Positions 35,139 to 44,311 of a stretch of DNA of 64,000 nt are shown here, piece by piece (position 1 is the stretch's first letter; every line of letters starts with the position of its first letter). The stretch comes from Galbitalea sp036271795. GTDB taxonomy: Bacteria > Actinomycetota > Actinomycetes > Actinomycetales > Microbacteriaceae. The notes under the pieces were generated by a model, which worked only from the letters and a program-made list of their open reading frames with translations, was not told the DNA's origin and did no database searches. The position numbers were made by a program, and so were the translations under genes. The stretch spans positions 1-64,000 of the forward strand of contig DATAZY010000086.1 of the NCBI GenBank assembly GCA_036271795.1, in the 5' to 3' direction.

Positions 35139-36109
35139 ACGTTGCTGTCGCACTGTGTACTCGGAATGGAGCCGCCCACATCGAGCAACAGATTCTCAGC
35201 ATCCTGAACCAATCGGTGCTGCCCACCGAAGTGGTTATTTCGGACGATGCATCAACGGATAACACCGTCGCACTCATCCGCGGGATGTTCGATCGTCATC
35301 CGAAGCCCACGCCACAACTGATCGTGCTCGAGAACGCCGTACCCCTCGGGGTCACCGCGAACTTCGAACAGGCTCTCCGCTCGTGTACCTGCGAACTTAT
35401 TGCTCTCAGCGATCAGGACGACATTTGGCACACCGACCGCATTCGCGTCGCCGCGCTACAGTTTGAATCGTCGCCCAGCCTCGAACTGCTTCACACGGAC
35501 GCAAGGCTCGTGGCTGGGGACGGGGAACCACTCGGGGTGTCGCTCTTCGAGGCCCTCGACCTGACACGCGCAGAGGTCGCCGCCCTTGAGTCTGGCCAAA
35601 GCTTTGCGCCGCTTCTCAAGCGCAACCTCATCACCGGTGCAACGACGATGGTGCGGAAAGCATTGGTGGCCCGGGCGATACCGTTTCCGGCACCATGGGT
35701 GCATGACGAATGGCTTGCCATTGTGGCGAGCGCCGCCGATGGGTTACGCATGATCCCCAATCGACTCATCGACTACCGGCAACATGGCGCGAACGAGATC
35801 GGCGTTCGGAAACTTGGCGCACCTGGCAAGATTCGTCGGATCTTCGAGCCGCGGGGAGGGCGTGGCGACTATCTTCTCTTGCGGGCGCAGGTCATGTATG
35901 CGCGGCTGGAGGGTCTCGGATCGGAGGTATCTCCGGCCTACCTCGAGTTGGCGCGCGGAAAGGTCGAGCACCAGCGCGCCCGCGCCGCACTTTCAGCGTC
36001 ACGGCCTCGGAGATGGGTGCCGGTACTTCGAGAGGTAACTACGGGACGCTATCGTTCGTTCAGCCGCGGGGCGGGCGACATCCTTCGCGATCTGTTTCAG
36101 CCGGCCTGA
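35135..36109 (+). CDS. GT2 glycosyltransferase
   Basis: The protein has 324 residues of a GT-A transferase. AVALCTRNGAAHIEQQI and VVISDDASTDNT open the nucleotide site. ELIALSDQDDIWHTDRI carries the DQDD donor motif that is typical of enzymes adding rhamnose or galactose-type residues. NLITGATTMVRKAL and PWVHDEWLAI form the acceptor side. The start overlaps the fusion gene by 4 bp (ATGA), and it ends this plus-strand unit. The donor is not defined. Confidence 0.87.
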   Translation: MNVAVALCTRNGAAHIEQQILSILNQSVLPTEVVISDDASTDNTVALIRGMFDRHPKPTPQLIVLENAVPLGVTANFEQALRSCTCELIALSDQDDIWHTDRIRVAALQFESSPSLELLHTDARLVAGDGEPLGVSLFEALDLTRAEVAALESGQSFAPLLKRNLITGATTMVRKALVARAIPFPAPWVHDEWLAIVASAADGLRMIPNRLIDYRQHGANEIGVRKLGAPGKIRRIFEPRGGRGDYLLLRAQVMYARLEGLGSEVSPAYLELARGKVEHQRARAALSASRPRRWVPVLREVTTGRYRSFSRGAGDILRDLFQPA

Positions 36110-36128
36110 GCGTGCGGGGTGCCGGGAA

Positions 36129-36497
36129 TTAGTCCGGGGCCGTCTCCGCGGATTCGTCTCTCGCCCGGGTCTTGAGCTCAAGGATTGCGACGCGTTCCGC
36201 TAACGTCCGCGTCTTGCTCTCCAGCCGGGTCAATTCGGAACTGTGCTGCAGACAGACCAAGAACAGTGTCGCGATGCTGACAAAGAAAACCAGGTTGATT
36301 GGTACCGCAATTCCGAACAGTCCCGCGGCCCACGCCAAGGTCTGTGGAAACACACCAGCCACAAGAGTGAGTACGCCAGCAATGAACCACCAGATCGCGT
36401 GACGCTCGCGGAGTTGGCGACGACGAAGTAGCTGTACAACCACCGCGAGGGTGAGAAGTGCGGCGACGACTCCGAAGATGTAACTGGTGATGCTCAT
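36129..36497 (-). CDS. DUF2304 membrane protein
   Basis: This is a 122-residue protein with three or so hydrophobic helices (SYIFGVVAALLTLAVVVQLL, IWWFIAGVLTLVAGVF, PINLVFFVSIATLFLVCL) followed by a charged C-terminal coiled-coil-like region that includes LARLESKTRTLAERVAILE-type heptads. DUF2304 proteins typically follow a GT2 in the same operon, as here, where the start overlaps the GT2 stop by 4 bp. They probably help move or present the polyprenyl-linked sugar made by the partner. The function is family-level only. Confidence 0.85.
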   Translation of the reverse strand: MSITSYIFGVVAALLTLAVVVQLLRRRQLRERHAIWWFIAGVLTLVAGVFPQTLAWAAGLFGIAVPINLVFFVSIATLFLVCLQHSSELTRLESKTRTLAERVAILELKTRARDESAETAPD

Positions 36498-37228
36498 TCT
36501 GAGACTCCCAGCCGATAGGTGGACTGCGGTCGGCTGAGCGCGAACGTAAGAGCGAGCACGGCTCGGCCCAGATAGAGCGCGGATCGGAACGGATTATGTG
36601 AAGGGACACCGCCAGCACGGGGCCTCATTGTGACGGGAATTTGCCTGATGAGCAGACCTGATCGCGCCGCAATTACGAGAGCCTCGATGGTGTCGCCTAA
36701 ATATTCGGCTGGGTAGTGTTCGGCGAATAACATGACGGTGCGAGGACCGAATGCCCGAAATCCGGATGTGGTGTCGGTCAGTTTCGTGCCCGCGACTCGG
36801 CTGAGAGTGCCCGCCAGAACGGACATTGCCCACCGTCGCGGGCCATGGATGTCGTACTGCCCGGCGCCCGCAAAGCGGGCGCCCAGCACGAGGTCGCAGG
36901 TGCTGAGCTCTTCGAGCAGGGCCGAAACGCTCGCTGGATCGTGCTGTCCGTCCGCGTCGATTTGGACGACGTTGTCGTAGCCATTCTCCAGTGCGTAGCG
37001 AAACCCGAGCCGCATTGCGCCGCCGACGCCGAGGTTAAACGGCAGCGATGCCACCAGCGCACCCGCAGCCGCGGCGACCCGTGCCGTGGAGTCGGATGAT
37101 CCATCATCAACTACGAGAATGCTCGTTCCAGGAGCCCTCAACTGGACCTCGGCGACGACATCGGCCACGGACGCTTCCTCGTTGAACGCTGGCATCACAA
37201 TCAGGGTCCGTGCGCGGCTTGGAGACAC
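36494..37228 (-). CDS. GT2 polyprenyl-phosphate glycosyltransferase-like (DPM1 type)
   Basis: This 244-residue transferase has LIVMPAFNEEASVADVV, SILVVDDGSSDSTARV and the DPM1-type QIDADGQHDPASV. NLGVGGAMRLGFRYAL is the acceptor/phosphate-binding region. It lacks clear membrane helices but is paired with a DUF2304 membrane protein downstream, a common split arrangement. The frame is open to 37501 upstream, but the plausible start is GTG 37228, since the extension is unconserved and the divergent gene starts at 37341. The sugar donor is unknown. Confidence 0.83.
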   Translation of the reverse strand: MSPSRARTLIVMPAFNEEASVADVVAEVQLRAPGTSILVVDDGSSDSTARVAAAAGALVASLPFNLGVGGAMRLGFRYALENGYDNVVQIDADGQHDPASVSALLEELSTCDLVLGARFAGAGQYDIHGPRRWAMSVLAGTLSRVAGTKLTDTTSGFRAFGPRTVMLFAEHYPAEYLGDTIEALVIAARSGLLIRQIPVTMRPRAGGVPSHNPFRSALYLGRAVLALTFALSRPQSTYRLGVSE

Positions 37229-37340
37229 AACTTCAATAGTAGCGATCCGCCGATGACGCGCCCTCTGGTTACATTTGCGCGCGGGATACGCTCGCTCTGA
37301 AGGTGGGTCTTGGGTTCTATCCGGCATAATCGGAGGCGAC

Positions 37341-39380
37341 ATGCACACAGAACAGCACGAGCCGAGGCTCACCGGAATTCGGGTACGCGTGTCGGACTGG
37401 ATCGCCGCGTATCGGAGCACGGTCAGGCACACGGTGGACGATCTTCCACGCCTTCGGGTGGTGTTTGCGTTTCCGGTTGTTCTCCTGCTACTCGGCGTCA
37501 TTCTGGTCGCGCTGACGATAAACGGTTCGTCCTCTGGCGCCTACTACAACGAGTTGCACACGGGTAAGGATCCCGCGCTGCTTGCCGGTGCACCCGAGAA
37601 GATTCGGTCAGACGAGTGGAACGTTGGCGTGCCGTGGACCATAAATCAGATCCAACAGGGATTTCCTTCCACCAATCGGACTTTCCCCGGAGGAATGGAT
37701 CCAGAGATCCCATTCGCGCTGCCGCAGACGGAGCCCTCGGTAGCCTTCGAACCACAACTCTGGGGATATCTCACCTTGCCGATCGGCGCGGGTACGGCGT
37801 GGAAGTGGTGGTTGCCTGGCCTTGCACTGATCGCGGCCGCTTATTTCTTGCTGGTGACGCTCATCCCCCGTCGCCCGCTGGTCGCGGTCGCGCTATCAGT
37901 CGGTTTCTTCTTCAGCCCCTTCATCCAGTGGTGGTATCAAACATCGGTAATGTGGCCGATCGTCTGGGCAACATTCACGATGGCAGCCATGGTGTGGTCG
38001 ATGAAGTCGACGTCACGCTGGGCACGCTGGTTATGGGCACTTCCCGTCGCGTACCTGACGGCAGTGATGGCATTCGGGATCTACGCCCCGTTTATCGTCC
38101 CCGTGGTACTCGTCGTGTTGTTCTTCGGAATTGGGCTCCTCGTCGAGCAACTGCGTGGCGGGAAGTCGTTCCGCTCGGTGGCGTTTCGATTCGTCCCAGT
38201 GATCGCGAGTGGCGTGGTCGGTGGGGTCATTACCGAGATCTGGCTTCAATCGAAGGCGAGCACGGTCAGCGCTTTCCTAAACACGGTGTATCCGGGACAG
38301 CGCCTCACCCCCACAGGAGCGGGGAGCGGGGTCTCCCTAATGCGAACGATCGGTTCTTCTTTCGCGCAGGCGCTGCAGTTCGGCGCTGGTTTTCTTGGGG
38401 TTAATTCCTCTGAGGCATCGTCCTTCTTCCTTCTTGGCGCCTTTCTGCTCCCGGTCACTGCCTGGATCGTGTGGCGCGCCATACGATCTCACTCGGAACT
38501 GCCATGGCTGCAGATTTCGCTCTTCGCGATGTTGGCAATTTTCCTCGCGTTTATGTTCGTGCCGGGATGGAACGGAGTTGCGCACCTGCTCTTCCTGGAT
38601 CGCTCGACGCCTGATCGCCTCCGCATTGGTGTCGGACTCGCGTCATTCGCGTTGACGGGCTGTGTCGTTCGGGACCTCGACCGAATGCGCGAGGCAGCTT
38701 CTCGGCGGGTTGCAGGCGTGGCCGCCGCGCTATTCCTGGCAAGCCAGTTGTTGATAGCTGGCGCGGTGCAGTTCACACTAGGATCGGCAAAGCTGTGGGG
38801 TGTTGCGCCGTTGTGGCTGCCGATCTCGCTCGTCTCGGCATTGGTGATTTACCTGGTCGGGCGGCGCCGCACCGGGTTGGCGGCGTTTGCATTCCTGGCG
38901 ATCGGTATTGTGACATGCGCTCTCGTCAACCCCGTCTACGTCGGCATCCTCGACTTGCGCACGACGGCTGTCTCCCGAGCGATCGTCGCGACCAACCAAC
39001 GGAGTCCCGGTTCCTGGGTCGGTGTCGGGAGTTCGCTCAACACGGCCATGTTGCTCGAATCAGGGGTTCGCGAATACGACGGGACCCAAGGCGCCCCATC
39101 GCGTGTCATGTGGAAGCAAATCGATCCAAGCGGTGCGTATTCAGACGAATGGAACCGGCTCGGGTCAATCCAATGGACTCCCAAGCCGGGCCCACCCTCG
39201 GTGACCAATCCTGCGCCGGACATCATCATGGTCACATTCGACGCCTGCTCGACGTTCAGTCAGGAACATGTCACCCACGTGCTGAGCGATAATCCGGCGC
39301 TCGTGTCTCCGTGCCTGCGCGAGGACCAAAGTTTTACGCTCCCGGGTTCGACGATCTCGATCTACGACGTGGTGAAGTGA
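37341..39380 (+). CDS. Large polytopic membrane protein of actinobacterial glycan loci
   Basis: The protein has 679 residues with about 12 hydrophobic segments and a cytoplasmic head of about 40 residues. The first extracytoplasmic loop is long and contains EKIRSDEWNVGVPWTINQIQ and PFALPQTEPS. Such acidic loops after the first helix fit GT-C-type transferases. After the last helix comes a soluble C-terminal region of about 130 residues (VGIL... WVGVGSSLNTAMLLESG). The ATG at 37341 has CGGAGG five bases before, better than the upstream GTG-rich frame from 37275. I know no assayed member. It may transfer a sugar or an acyl group outside the membrane. Confidence 0.72.
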   Translation: MHTEQHEPRLTGIRVRVSDWIAAYRSTVRHTVDDLPRLRVVFAFPVVLLLLGVILVALTINGSSSGAYYNELHTGKDPALLAGAPEKIRSDEWNVGVPWTINQIQQGFPSTNRTFPGGMDPEIPFALPQTEPSVAFEPQLWGYLTLPIGAGTAWKWWLPGLALIAAAYFLLVTLIPRRPLVAVALSVGFFFSPFIQWWYQTSVMWPIVWATFTMAAMVWSMKSTSRWARWLWALPVAYLTAVMAFGIYAPFIVPVVLVVLFFGIGLLVEQLRGGKSFRSVAFRFVPVIASGVVGGVITEIWLQSKASTVSAFLNTVYPGQRLTPTGAGSGVSLMRTIGSSFAQALQFGAGFLGVNSSEASSFFLLGAFLLPVTAWIVWRAIRSHSELPWLQISLFAMLAIFLAFMFVPGWNGVAHLLFLDRSTPDRLRIGVGLASFALTGCVVRDLDRMREAASRRVAGVAAALFLASQLLIAGAVQFTLGSAKLWGVAPLWLPISLVSALVIYLVGRRRTGLAAFAFLAIGIVTCALVNPVYVGILDLRTTAVSRAIVATNQRSPGSWVGVGSSLNTAMLLESGVREYDGTQGAPSRVMWKQIDPSGAYSDEWNRLGSIQWTPKPGPPSVTNPAPDIIMVTFDACSTFSQEHVTHVLSDNPALVSPCLREDQSFTLPGSTISIYDVVK

Positions 39381-39400
39381 CCCGGTTAAGTGAACGATAG

Positions 39401-40714
39401 ATGCCGTCACACGAAAGCGGACTCCGGGTTATGAGTACTCCATCGCAGAACGGGTTGCCGCCCGCATCCAGTGAGGTTCGCACGGATCGGTTTGACTGGA
39501 GCAGGTCTGTGTCCGCTGGGCTCGGTGGTCACCGCAACTCCTTCGGGCTGCTTCGGCTAATCCTCGCAACAGCCGTAATCTTTTCGCACGCATTTCCACT
39601 CGGCGGCTGGGGTGAGGATCCTCTCCTGCATTACAGCAAGAACCAACAGAACATCGGTGGCGTCGCCGTCCTCGGGTTCTTTGCAATCAGCGGCTACCTG
39701 ATCGCAAAGAGTGGAATGTCCGCGGATGGCCTCCAGTTCCTGTGGCGTCGCGTCCTACGAATTTTTCCGGCTTTCTACGTGGTCCTCATTGTGGGCGCCT
39801 TCGTGGTTGCGCCTGTCGCGTGGGTGATGGCGGGACACACTATTGGGTCATTTTTTGGATTCGGTTCTAACGGTCCCTTTGCGTACCTGCTGCACAACGC
39901 CGATCTCCAAATGCGGCAATACGGTGTATATGACGTCTTCGCCACAACGACCCCCTATGGCGCGAGTGCCGGACCAGTGCTCAACGGATCGCTCTGGACG
40001 CTCACGTATGAGTTCGGCGCCTATCTCATCATTTTTGTGCTGGTGGTGACCGGCATCCTCAAACGGGCACCATTCATGATCCTTGTGCTTACCGCCTTCT
40101 ATTTTGTCGTGCAGATTGCCGAGGTGATAGCTCCCGGGATGGGCGGTCACATCGCCCCAACGCTGTTCGACGATTACCGCGTCAGTCTCCCCCTCATCTT
40201 CCTCTTCGGTTCCTGTCTCGCGGTATATTCGAGGCGCATTCCGCTTGACGCACGGTTGGCTGGCCTCGCGGCCGTCGTGGCCATCGTCACACTCTCTCAG
40301 GGAGGTCTGACGATCCTTGGCTACCCGGCCATCGCCTACTTCACCATTTGGCTCGCCGCCGTACTGCCGGCCCGGTTGCACTGGATTGGAGCTCGGAACG
40401 ACTACTCGTACGGCATCTACGTGTACGGGTTTCTGGTTCAGCAACTCACCGCGTCGTTTGGCTGGTACCGATGGGGCTACGTTCCGTGGACGCTGGTTGT
40501 GCTCGTCATTACAGTTGGATGCGCATGGTTGAGCTGGCACGGCGTAGAAAAGCGTGCGCTGGCTTTGAAGGATCGCGGGCCCGGCCGTGGGTGGCGCTAT
40601 TGGATGGATCGCAACGCTGCCAAGAAGGAACTACGGCACCGCGACCGTCGACCACCCACACCGTCGCCCATCGCGCCGCCGCTTCCCGCCGGTGGCGAAT
40701 CCCGAACGGACTAG
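39401..40714 (+). CDS. Acyltransferase family 3 membrane protein
   Basis: This is a 437-residue protein of the Acyl_transf_3 (OafA-like) family, which O-acetylates or otherwise acylates surface glycans using cytoplasmic acyl-CoA. After a soluble head, NSFGLLRLILATAVIFSHAFPLGG carries the conserved Arg and His. NIGGVAVLGFFAISGYLIAKS and RRVLRIFPAFYVVL follow, then about ten helices. The C-terminal 40 residues are basic and cytoplasmic. The start could be ATG 39401 or ATG 39431; neither has a clear ribosome site. It follows the membrane protein by 20 bp in the same direction. Confidence 0.88.
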   Translation: MPSHESGLRVMSTPSQNGLPPASSEVRTDRFDWSRSVSAGLGGHRNSFGLLRLILATAVIFSHAFPLGGWGEDPLLHYSKNQQNIGGVAVLGFFAISGYLIAKSGMSADGLQFLWRRVLRIFPAFYVVLIVGAFVVAPVAWVMAGHTIGSFFGFGSNGPFAYLLHNADLQMRQYGVYDVFATTTPYGASAGPVLNGSLWTLTYEFGAYLIIFVLVVTGILKRAPFMILVLTAFYFVVQIAEVIAPGMGGHIAPTLFDDYRVSLPLIFLFGSCLAVYSRRIPLDARLAGLAAVVAIVTLSQGGLTILGYPAIAYFTIWLAAVLPARLHWIGARNDYSYGIYVYGFLVQQLTASFGWYRWGYVPWTLVVLVITVGCAWLSWHGVEKRALALKDRGPGRGWRYWMDRNAAKKELRHRDRRPPTPSPIAPPLPAGGESRTD

Positions 40715-40732
40715 ATGGCTGAGTCTCCATGG

Positions 40733-41268
40733 TCTCGTATGCCGTGAGGGATCGTTTGTTGGGTTGGCCGGTGAGTCAGCCGTGCCAGATGCCAGCGGCG
40801 AGGTCGAGTAGACGGGCGGCGACGCGGGAGTAGACGCCTGCGGGGGTGCGGCGGCCGTGGTCTTCGAGGGTGAGTTGGCATTTCATGGTGTCGAACGCGG
40901 ACTCGACCTATCGGCGGATTTCGCCGAGTTTCCCCAAGCGTTTCTTCTCGTCTTTGCGATCCGGACGGATCTGGTGGGCTTCGAGCTCCTCGCTGAGGAA
41001 CGTCTCGAATTCTTGTCCGGCGGGATCGGATCGTTTCACGGTCTCACGGGACTTGCCGGATGGCATGGTCTTGATCAATCAGCCTCGTAATCTCGCCCCA
41101 TGACGGGGTACCGCGCGCCGGCTCCGTGATCACCGCCGCGGGCCGCCCGGTGGCTCGGCACACGCGTCTACCCCGCCCGGATTGCTGCGGCAGATTCGGG
41201 AGCATGTTCGCGGGCGTCGAGATGGACGTAAAGTGCGGTCAGGAGGGTGTTCAAATCTGTCTTCACAG
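40733..41268 (-). mobile_element. Remnant of an IS982-type insertion sequence
   Basis: This carries the degraded ends of a transposase gene on the minus strand. The N-terminus begins near GTG 41266 as VKTDLNTLLTALYVHLDARE, the typical start of IS982-type actinobacterial transposases. The C-terminus reads RPDRKDEKKRLGKLGEIRR, stop, VESAFDTMKCQLTLEDHGRR, TPAGVYSRVAARLLDLAAGIWHG, stop, LTGQPNKRSLTAYE. Stops are TAG at 40908-40910 and TGA at 40776-40778, each probably for Trp. The middle (most of the catalytic core) is lost, leaving about 540 bp. A 12-bp palindrome GGGGTTAACCCC at 41268-41279 lies just outside the start. No target duplication was found by eye. Confidence 0.78.
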
Positions 41269-41335
41269 GGGTTAACCCCCTTCACCTTCGACTAGCAGCT
41301 CCCACCCGGGCACACCGCGATGAGGACTCAATCAT

Positions 41336-42241
41336 CTAGTCGTCGACGGCACGATACGGGCGTCCCAGGATGTGCTGGCGGAGGTTTCTGATGCCCACTG
41401 CGTTGTGAGTCCTGAGCGCCACGGGCAGTTCGGTTAGGGCGTTCAAGCGCGAAGTAATGTGATGGCGCGCTATGCGCGCGGCCCGCTCCCATCCGAGCGC
41501 CAGCGATGCGCCCTCCGCCTCACTAAACATTGTGCGTTCCTGCCTGAATTTCGAGCCATCCGAACCGGTGACGGCGGAGACGCTCGAAGAGTGTCGACGA
41601 TAGTTGAAAACCGTCTCGTCATCCAATACGAGAGCGCCCCCCGCGCGCACGATCTCGAACAACTTCGCGAGATCCTGTACAACGTCAAGGTCGATGCGGA
41701 ACCCGCTTCCCGAGAGCGCCTCCAGGCGCCATACCAGCGAAGGGAAGTACGTCCAGTTTCCGCGCAGGAGGCTCACCGCGAGTCCTTCGCCGCGATACTC
41801 GCGGGCCCCGGATCCTCTCGGTTGGTAAACACGTTTGACGCGATCCGCGAGCGGCCTGGACGGGTTACCGGACTCATCAATGACGCTAACGCCGGGTTGA
41901 AATACGTCGGCGTCCGGAAATTGCGCGATGAGTTCGTGAACTCGCTTGACGTAGCCGGGAAGCATGATGTCGTCGCATCCCATAATCTGCACGAACCGGG
42001 TGGTGGCCAGACTGATCGCTTTGTTGTAATTGCGGCTGGGGCGCAGATTGGTTTCATTGCGGATGTAGCGAACGCGGTCATCATCGATCGCGCTCACCCA
42101 CTCACCGGGGGCGGGGTCCGGATAAACGTCGTCGAGAACGGTGAGCCGCCAGTCGCTGTCCGTTTGCGCGAGCACGCTTTGCACGGCCAATCGGAGGTGG
42201 TCAAAGCTGCCGTAGAACGGCATCATGATGTCGAGAGTCAC
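41336..42241 (-). CDS. GT2 glycosyltransferase
   Basis: The protein has 301 residues of a GT-A fold. DIMMPFYGSFDHLRLAVQSV and the donor motif FVQIMGCDDIMLPGYV (IMGCDD) are GT2 hallmarks. FQPGVSVIDESGN and LVWRLEALSGSGFRIDLDVVQDLAKL form the acceptor side. The GTG at 42241 follows CTGGAG by four bases; the open frame to 42358 overlaps the promoter of gmd and is not used. It is divergent from gmd (98 bp) and next to the IS remnant, so this is the left end of the dideoxyhexose segment. It is a candidate dideoxyhexosyltransferase by position only. Confidence 0.82.
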   Translation of the reverse strand: MTLDIMMPFYGSFDHLRLAVQSVLAQTDSDWRLTVLDDVYPDPAPGEWVSAIDDDRVRYIRNETNLRPSRNYNKAISLATTRFVQIMGCDDIMLPGYVKRVHELIAQFPDADVFQPGVSVIDESGNPSRPLADRVKRVYQPRGSGAREYRGEGLAVSLLRGNWTYFPSLVWRLEALSGSGFRIDLDVVQDLAKLFEIVRAGGALVLDDETVFNYRRHSSSVSAVTGSDGSKFRQERTMFSEAEGASLALGWERAARIARHHITSRLNALTELPVALRTHNAVGIRNLRQHILGRPYRAVDD

Positions 42242-42339
42242 GGTGCTCCAGCGTACCCGCGAGTGGCTCCGCGCTAATTTCGCGCTCCGATAGACTTGCA
42301 CCGGCCAGCGAGGACGGGCGACGACGGGAAAGTTTCGAA

Positions 42340-43365
42340 ATGACGCAGCCACGCGCAAAGCGCGCTATCATCACGGGGATCACCGGCCAAGATGGCAGTT
42401 ATCTGGCCGAGCTGCTCATCGCGAAGGGCTACGAGGTTCACGGATTCATCCGGCGATCTTCAAGCTTCAATACAGCGCGTATCGACCATATCTATGAGGA
42501 TCCGCATGACGCGACCCAGCGCCTCTTTCTTCACTTCGCCGACCTGAGTGACGGATCCCGCCTCGTAACGCTGCTGAATGAGATTCAACCCGACGAGGTC
42601 TACAACCTCGCCGCACAGTCGCACGTTCGGGTCAGCTTCGATGAGCCGGAGTACACGGGTGAGACCACCGGTCTCGGTACCGTACGTCTTCTCGAGGCGA
42701 TTCGCTCCGCTGGAGTCGCACCCCGCTTCTACCAAGCGAGCAGTTCTGAAATGTTCGGTGCTGCGGCGCCCCCGCAGAACGAAGAGACGCCGTTTTACCC
42801 GCGCTCGCCGTACGGTGTGGCAAAGGTCTACTCGTATTGGATAACGCGAAATTATCGCGAGGCGTACGGACTCTTCGCTTGCAATGGCATCTTGTTCAAT
42901 CACGAATCGCCGCGCAGAGGCGGCACATTCGTCACTCGTAAGATCACTCGCGCCGTGGCACGGATCGCGGCGGGCAAGCAGAGCGAATTGTTTATGGGCA
43001 ACCTCGATGCCGTTCGCGACTGGGGCTACGCGCCCGAGTTTGTCGAAGGGATGTGGCGCATGCTGCAGCACGACGAACCAGGAGATTACGTTCTCGCCAC
43101 CAACACGGCGCATACGGTTAAAGACTTTCTCCGGTTTTCATTTGAGCACGCCAATCTTGACTGGGAGAAGTACGTGCGCTTCGACGAGCGGTACCTGCGC
43201 CCCACCGAGGTGGACGCCCTCGTCGGTGATCCGACGAAGGCAGGCGAGAAGCTCGGTTGGACACCCAACGTGCTCACACCCCGCCTTGCGCAGATTATGG
43301 TTGACGCAGATATCGCCGCGTTTGCCACCGAGGGCACGCCATACGTCGACACCGTCCAGGTCTAG
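42340..43365 (+). CDS. gmd: GDP-mannose 4,6-dehydratase
   Basis: Gmd removes water from GDP-D-mannose to give GDP-4-keto-6-deoxy-D-mannose, the start of GDP-fucose, -rhamnose, -perosamine and -colitose pathways. The 341 residues include AIITGITGQDGSYLAELL, HGFIRRSSSFNTARIDHIY, SHVRVSFDEPEYTGE, SSSEMFG and the catalytic YGVAKVYSYWIT. FNHESPRRGGTFVTRKI and the C-terminal LRPTEVDALVGDPTKA confirm it. The colC-like gene follows after 7 bp and colD overlaps that, so the three genes form one operon. Confidence 0.97.
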   Translation: MTQPRAKRAIITGITGQDGSYLAELLIAKGYEVHGFIRRSSSFNTARIDHIYEDPHDATQRLFLHFADLSDGSRLVTLLNEIQPDEVYNLAAQSHVRVSFDEPEYTGETTGLGTVRLLEAIRSAGVAPRFYQASSSEMFGAAAPPQNEETPFYPRSPYGVAKVYSYWITRNYREAYGLFACNGILFNHESPRRGGTFVTRKITRAVARIAAGKQSELFMGNLDAVRDWGYAPEFVEGMWRMLQHDEPGDYVLATNTAHTVKDFLRFSFEHANLDWEKYVRFDERYLRPTEVDALVGDPTKAGEKLGWTPNVLTPRLAQIMVDADIAAFATEGTPYVDTVQV

Positions 43366-43372
43366 GACCGCG

Positions 43373-44311
43373 GTGCGCGTTCTTCTGACCGGTAGCCGGG
43401 GGATGCTCGGCTCAAGTATTGCCGAGCGCTGGTTGCTCCAGCGTCCGCACGACGAATTGCTGACTCTCGCCCGCAGCGATGTCGACCTCAGGGAGCGGGC
43501 GGCAACGCGTGCGGCGATCGCCGCAGCGACCCCCGATGCGATCATCCACGCCGCCGCCGTTGTCGGCGGAATAGCGGCAAAACTGGCACATCCGACGCCC
43601 TACCTGCTCGACAACCTGTTCATTGACAGCAACGTCATCGGGTCGGCGATTGAGCTCGGCATTCCCGAACTCCTGAACATTGGGAGCGCGGCCATCTATC
43701 CTGAGACCTATCGACAGCCATTCGTCGAGAGTGACGTTCTCGCCGCCCCCCTCGAGCCTGCGAACGAGGGCTACGCGGTCGCGAAGATCGCGGCCATGAA
43801 GCTGTGCGAGTATGCAAGCGAGGAGTTCGGTTTCCGCTATCGCACCGCGATCCCGTCCAATCTCTACGGCCCGAACGACGACTACTCGCTGTCGCACGGA
43901 CACCTCATCGCTGCTGCACTTGCCAAGGTTCACGCGGCGCACGAGAACGACGATCCAACAGTACTCATCTGGGGTGACGGCACGGCGCGACGCGAGTTCA
44001 CCTATTCGGTTGATCTCGCGTCCTGGCTTGTCGACCAGGTTGGCTCGCTCGCCGGTTGGCCCGCTCGCGTCAATCTCGGTAGCGGCACCGATCACTCCGT
44101 CACCGAGTACTACGAGGCGGCAAAGACCGTCGTCGGCTACCGTGGTCAGTTCGAGTACGACGACACTAAACCCTCGGGCATGCACCAGCGCATCCTCGAC
44201 TCAACTGTGGCGCGATCATTCGGTTGGTCGCCTTCGACCGAGTTGGTGGACGGGATGACCGTCGCCTACAACACGTACCTCGCTGCACACACCGGAGCCG
44301 CACAACAATGA
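43373..44311 (+). CDS. GDP-fucose-synthase-like reductase/epimerase, probable ColC
   Basis: This 312-residue SDR resembles GDP-4-keto-6-deoxymannose epimerase/reductase (Fcl). LLTGSRGMLGSSIAERWL binds cofactor, and AAAVVGGIAAKLAHPTPYLLDN, PLEPANEGYAVAKIAAMKL (catalytic Tyr/Lys) and IPSNLYGPNDDYSLSHGHLI are Fcl landmarks. Because it lies between gmd and a ColD-type dehydrase, it probably acts as ColC on GDP-4-keto-3,6-dideoxymannose. Oddly, the Fcl motif GSSCIYP is GSAAIYP here, so the cysteine needed for epimerisation in Fcl is Ala, while the catalytic Ser, Tyr, Lys and the active-site His remain. Start GTG 43373, 7 bp after gmd. It overlaps colD by 4 bp. Confidence 0.82.
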   Translation: MRVLLTGSRGMLGSSIAERWLLQRPHDELLTLARSDVDLRERAATRAAIAAATPDAIIHAAAVVGGIAAKLAHPTPYLLDNLFIDSNVIGSAIELGIPELLNIGSAAIYPETYRQPFVESDVLAAPLEPANEGYAVAKIAAMKLCEYASEEFGFRYRTAIPSNLYGPNDDYSLSHGHLIAAALAKVHAAHENDDPTVLIWGDGTARREFTYSVDLASWLVDQVGSLAGWPARVNLGSGTDHSVTEYYEAAKTVVGYRGQFEYDDTKPSGMHQRILDSTVARSFGWSPSTELVDGMTVAYNTYLAAHTGAAQQ

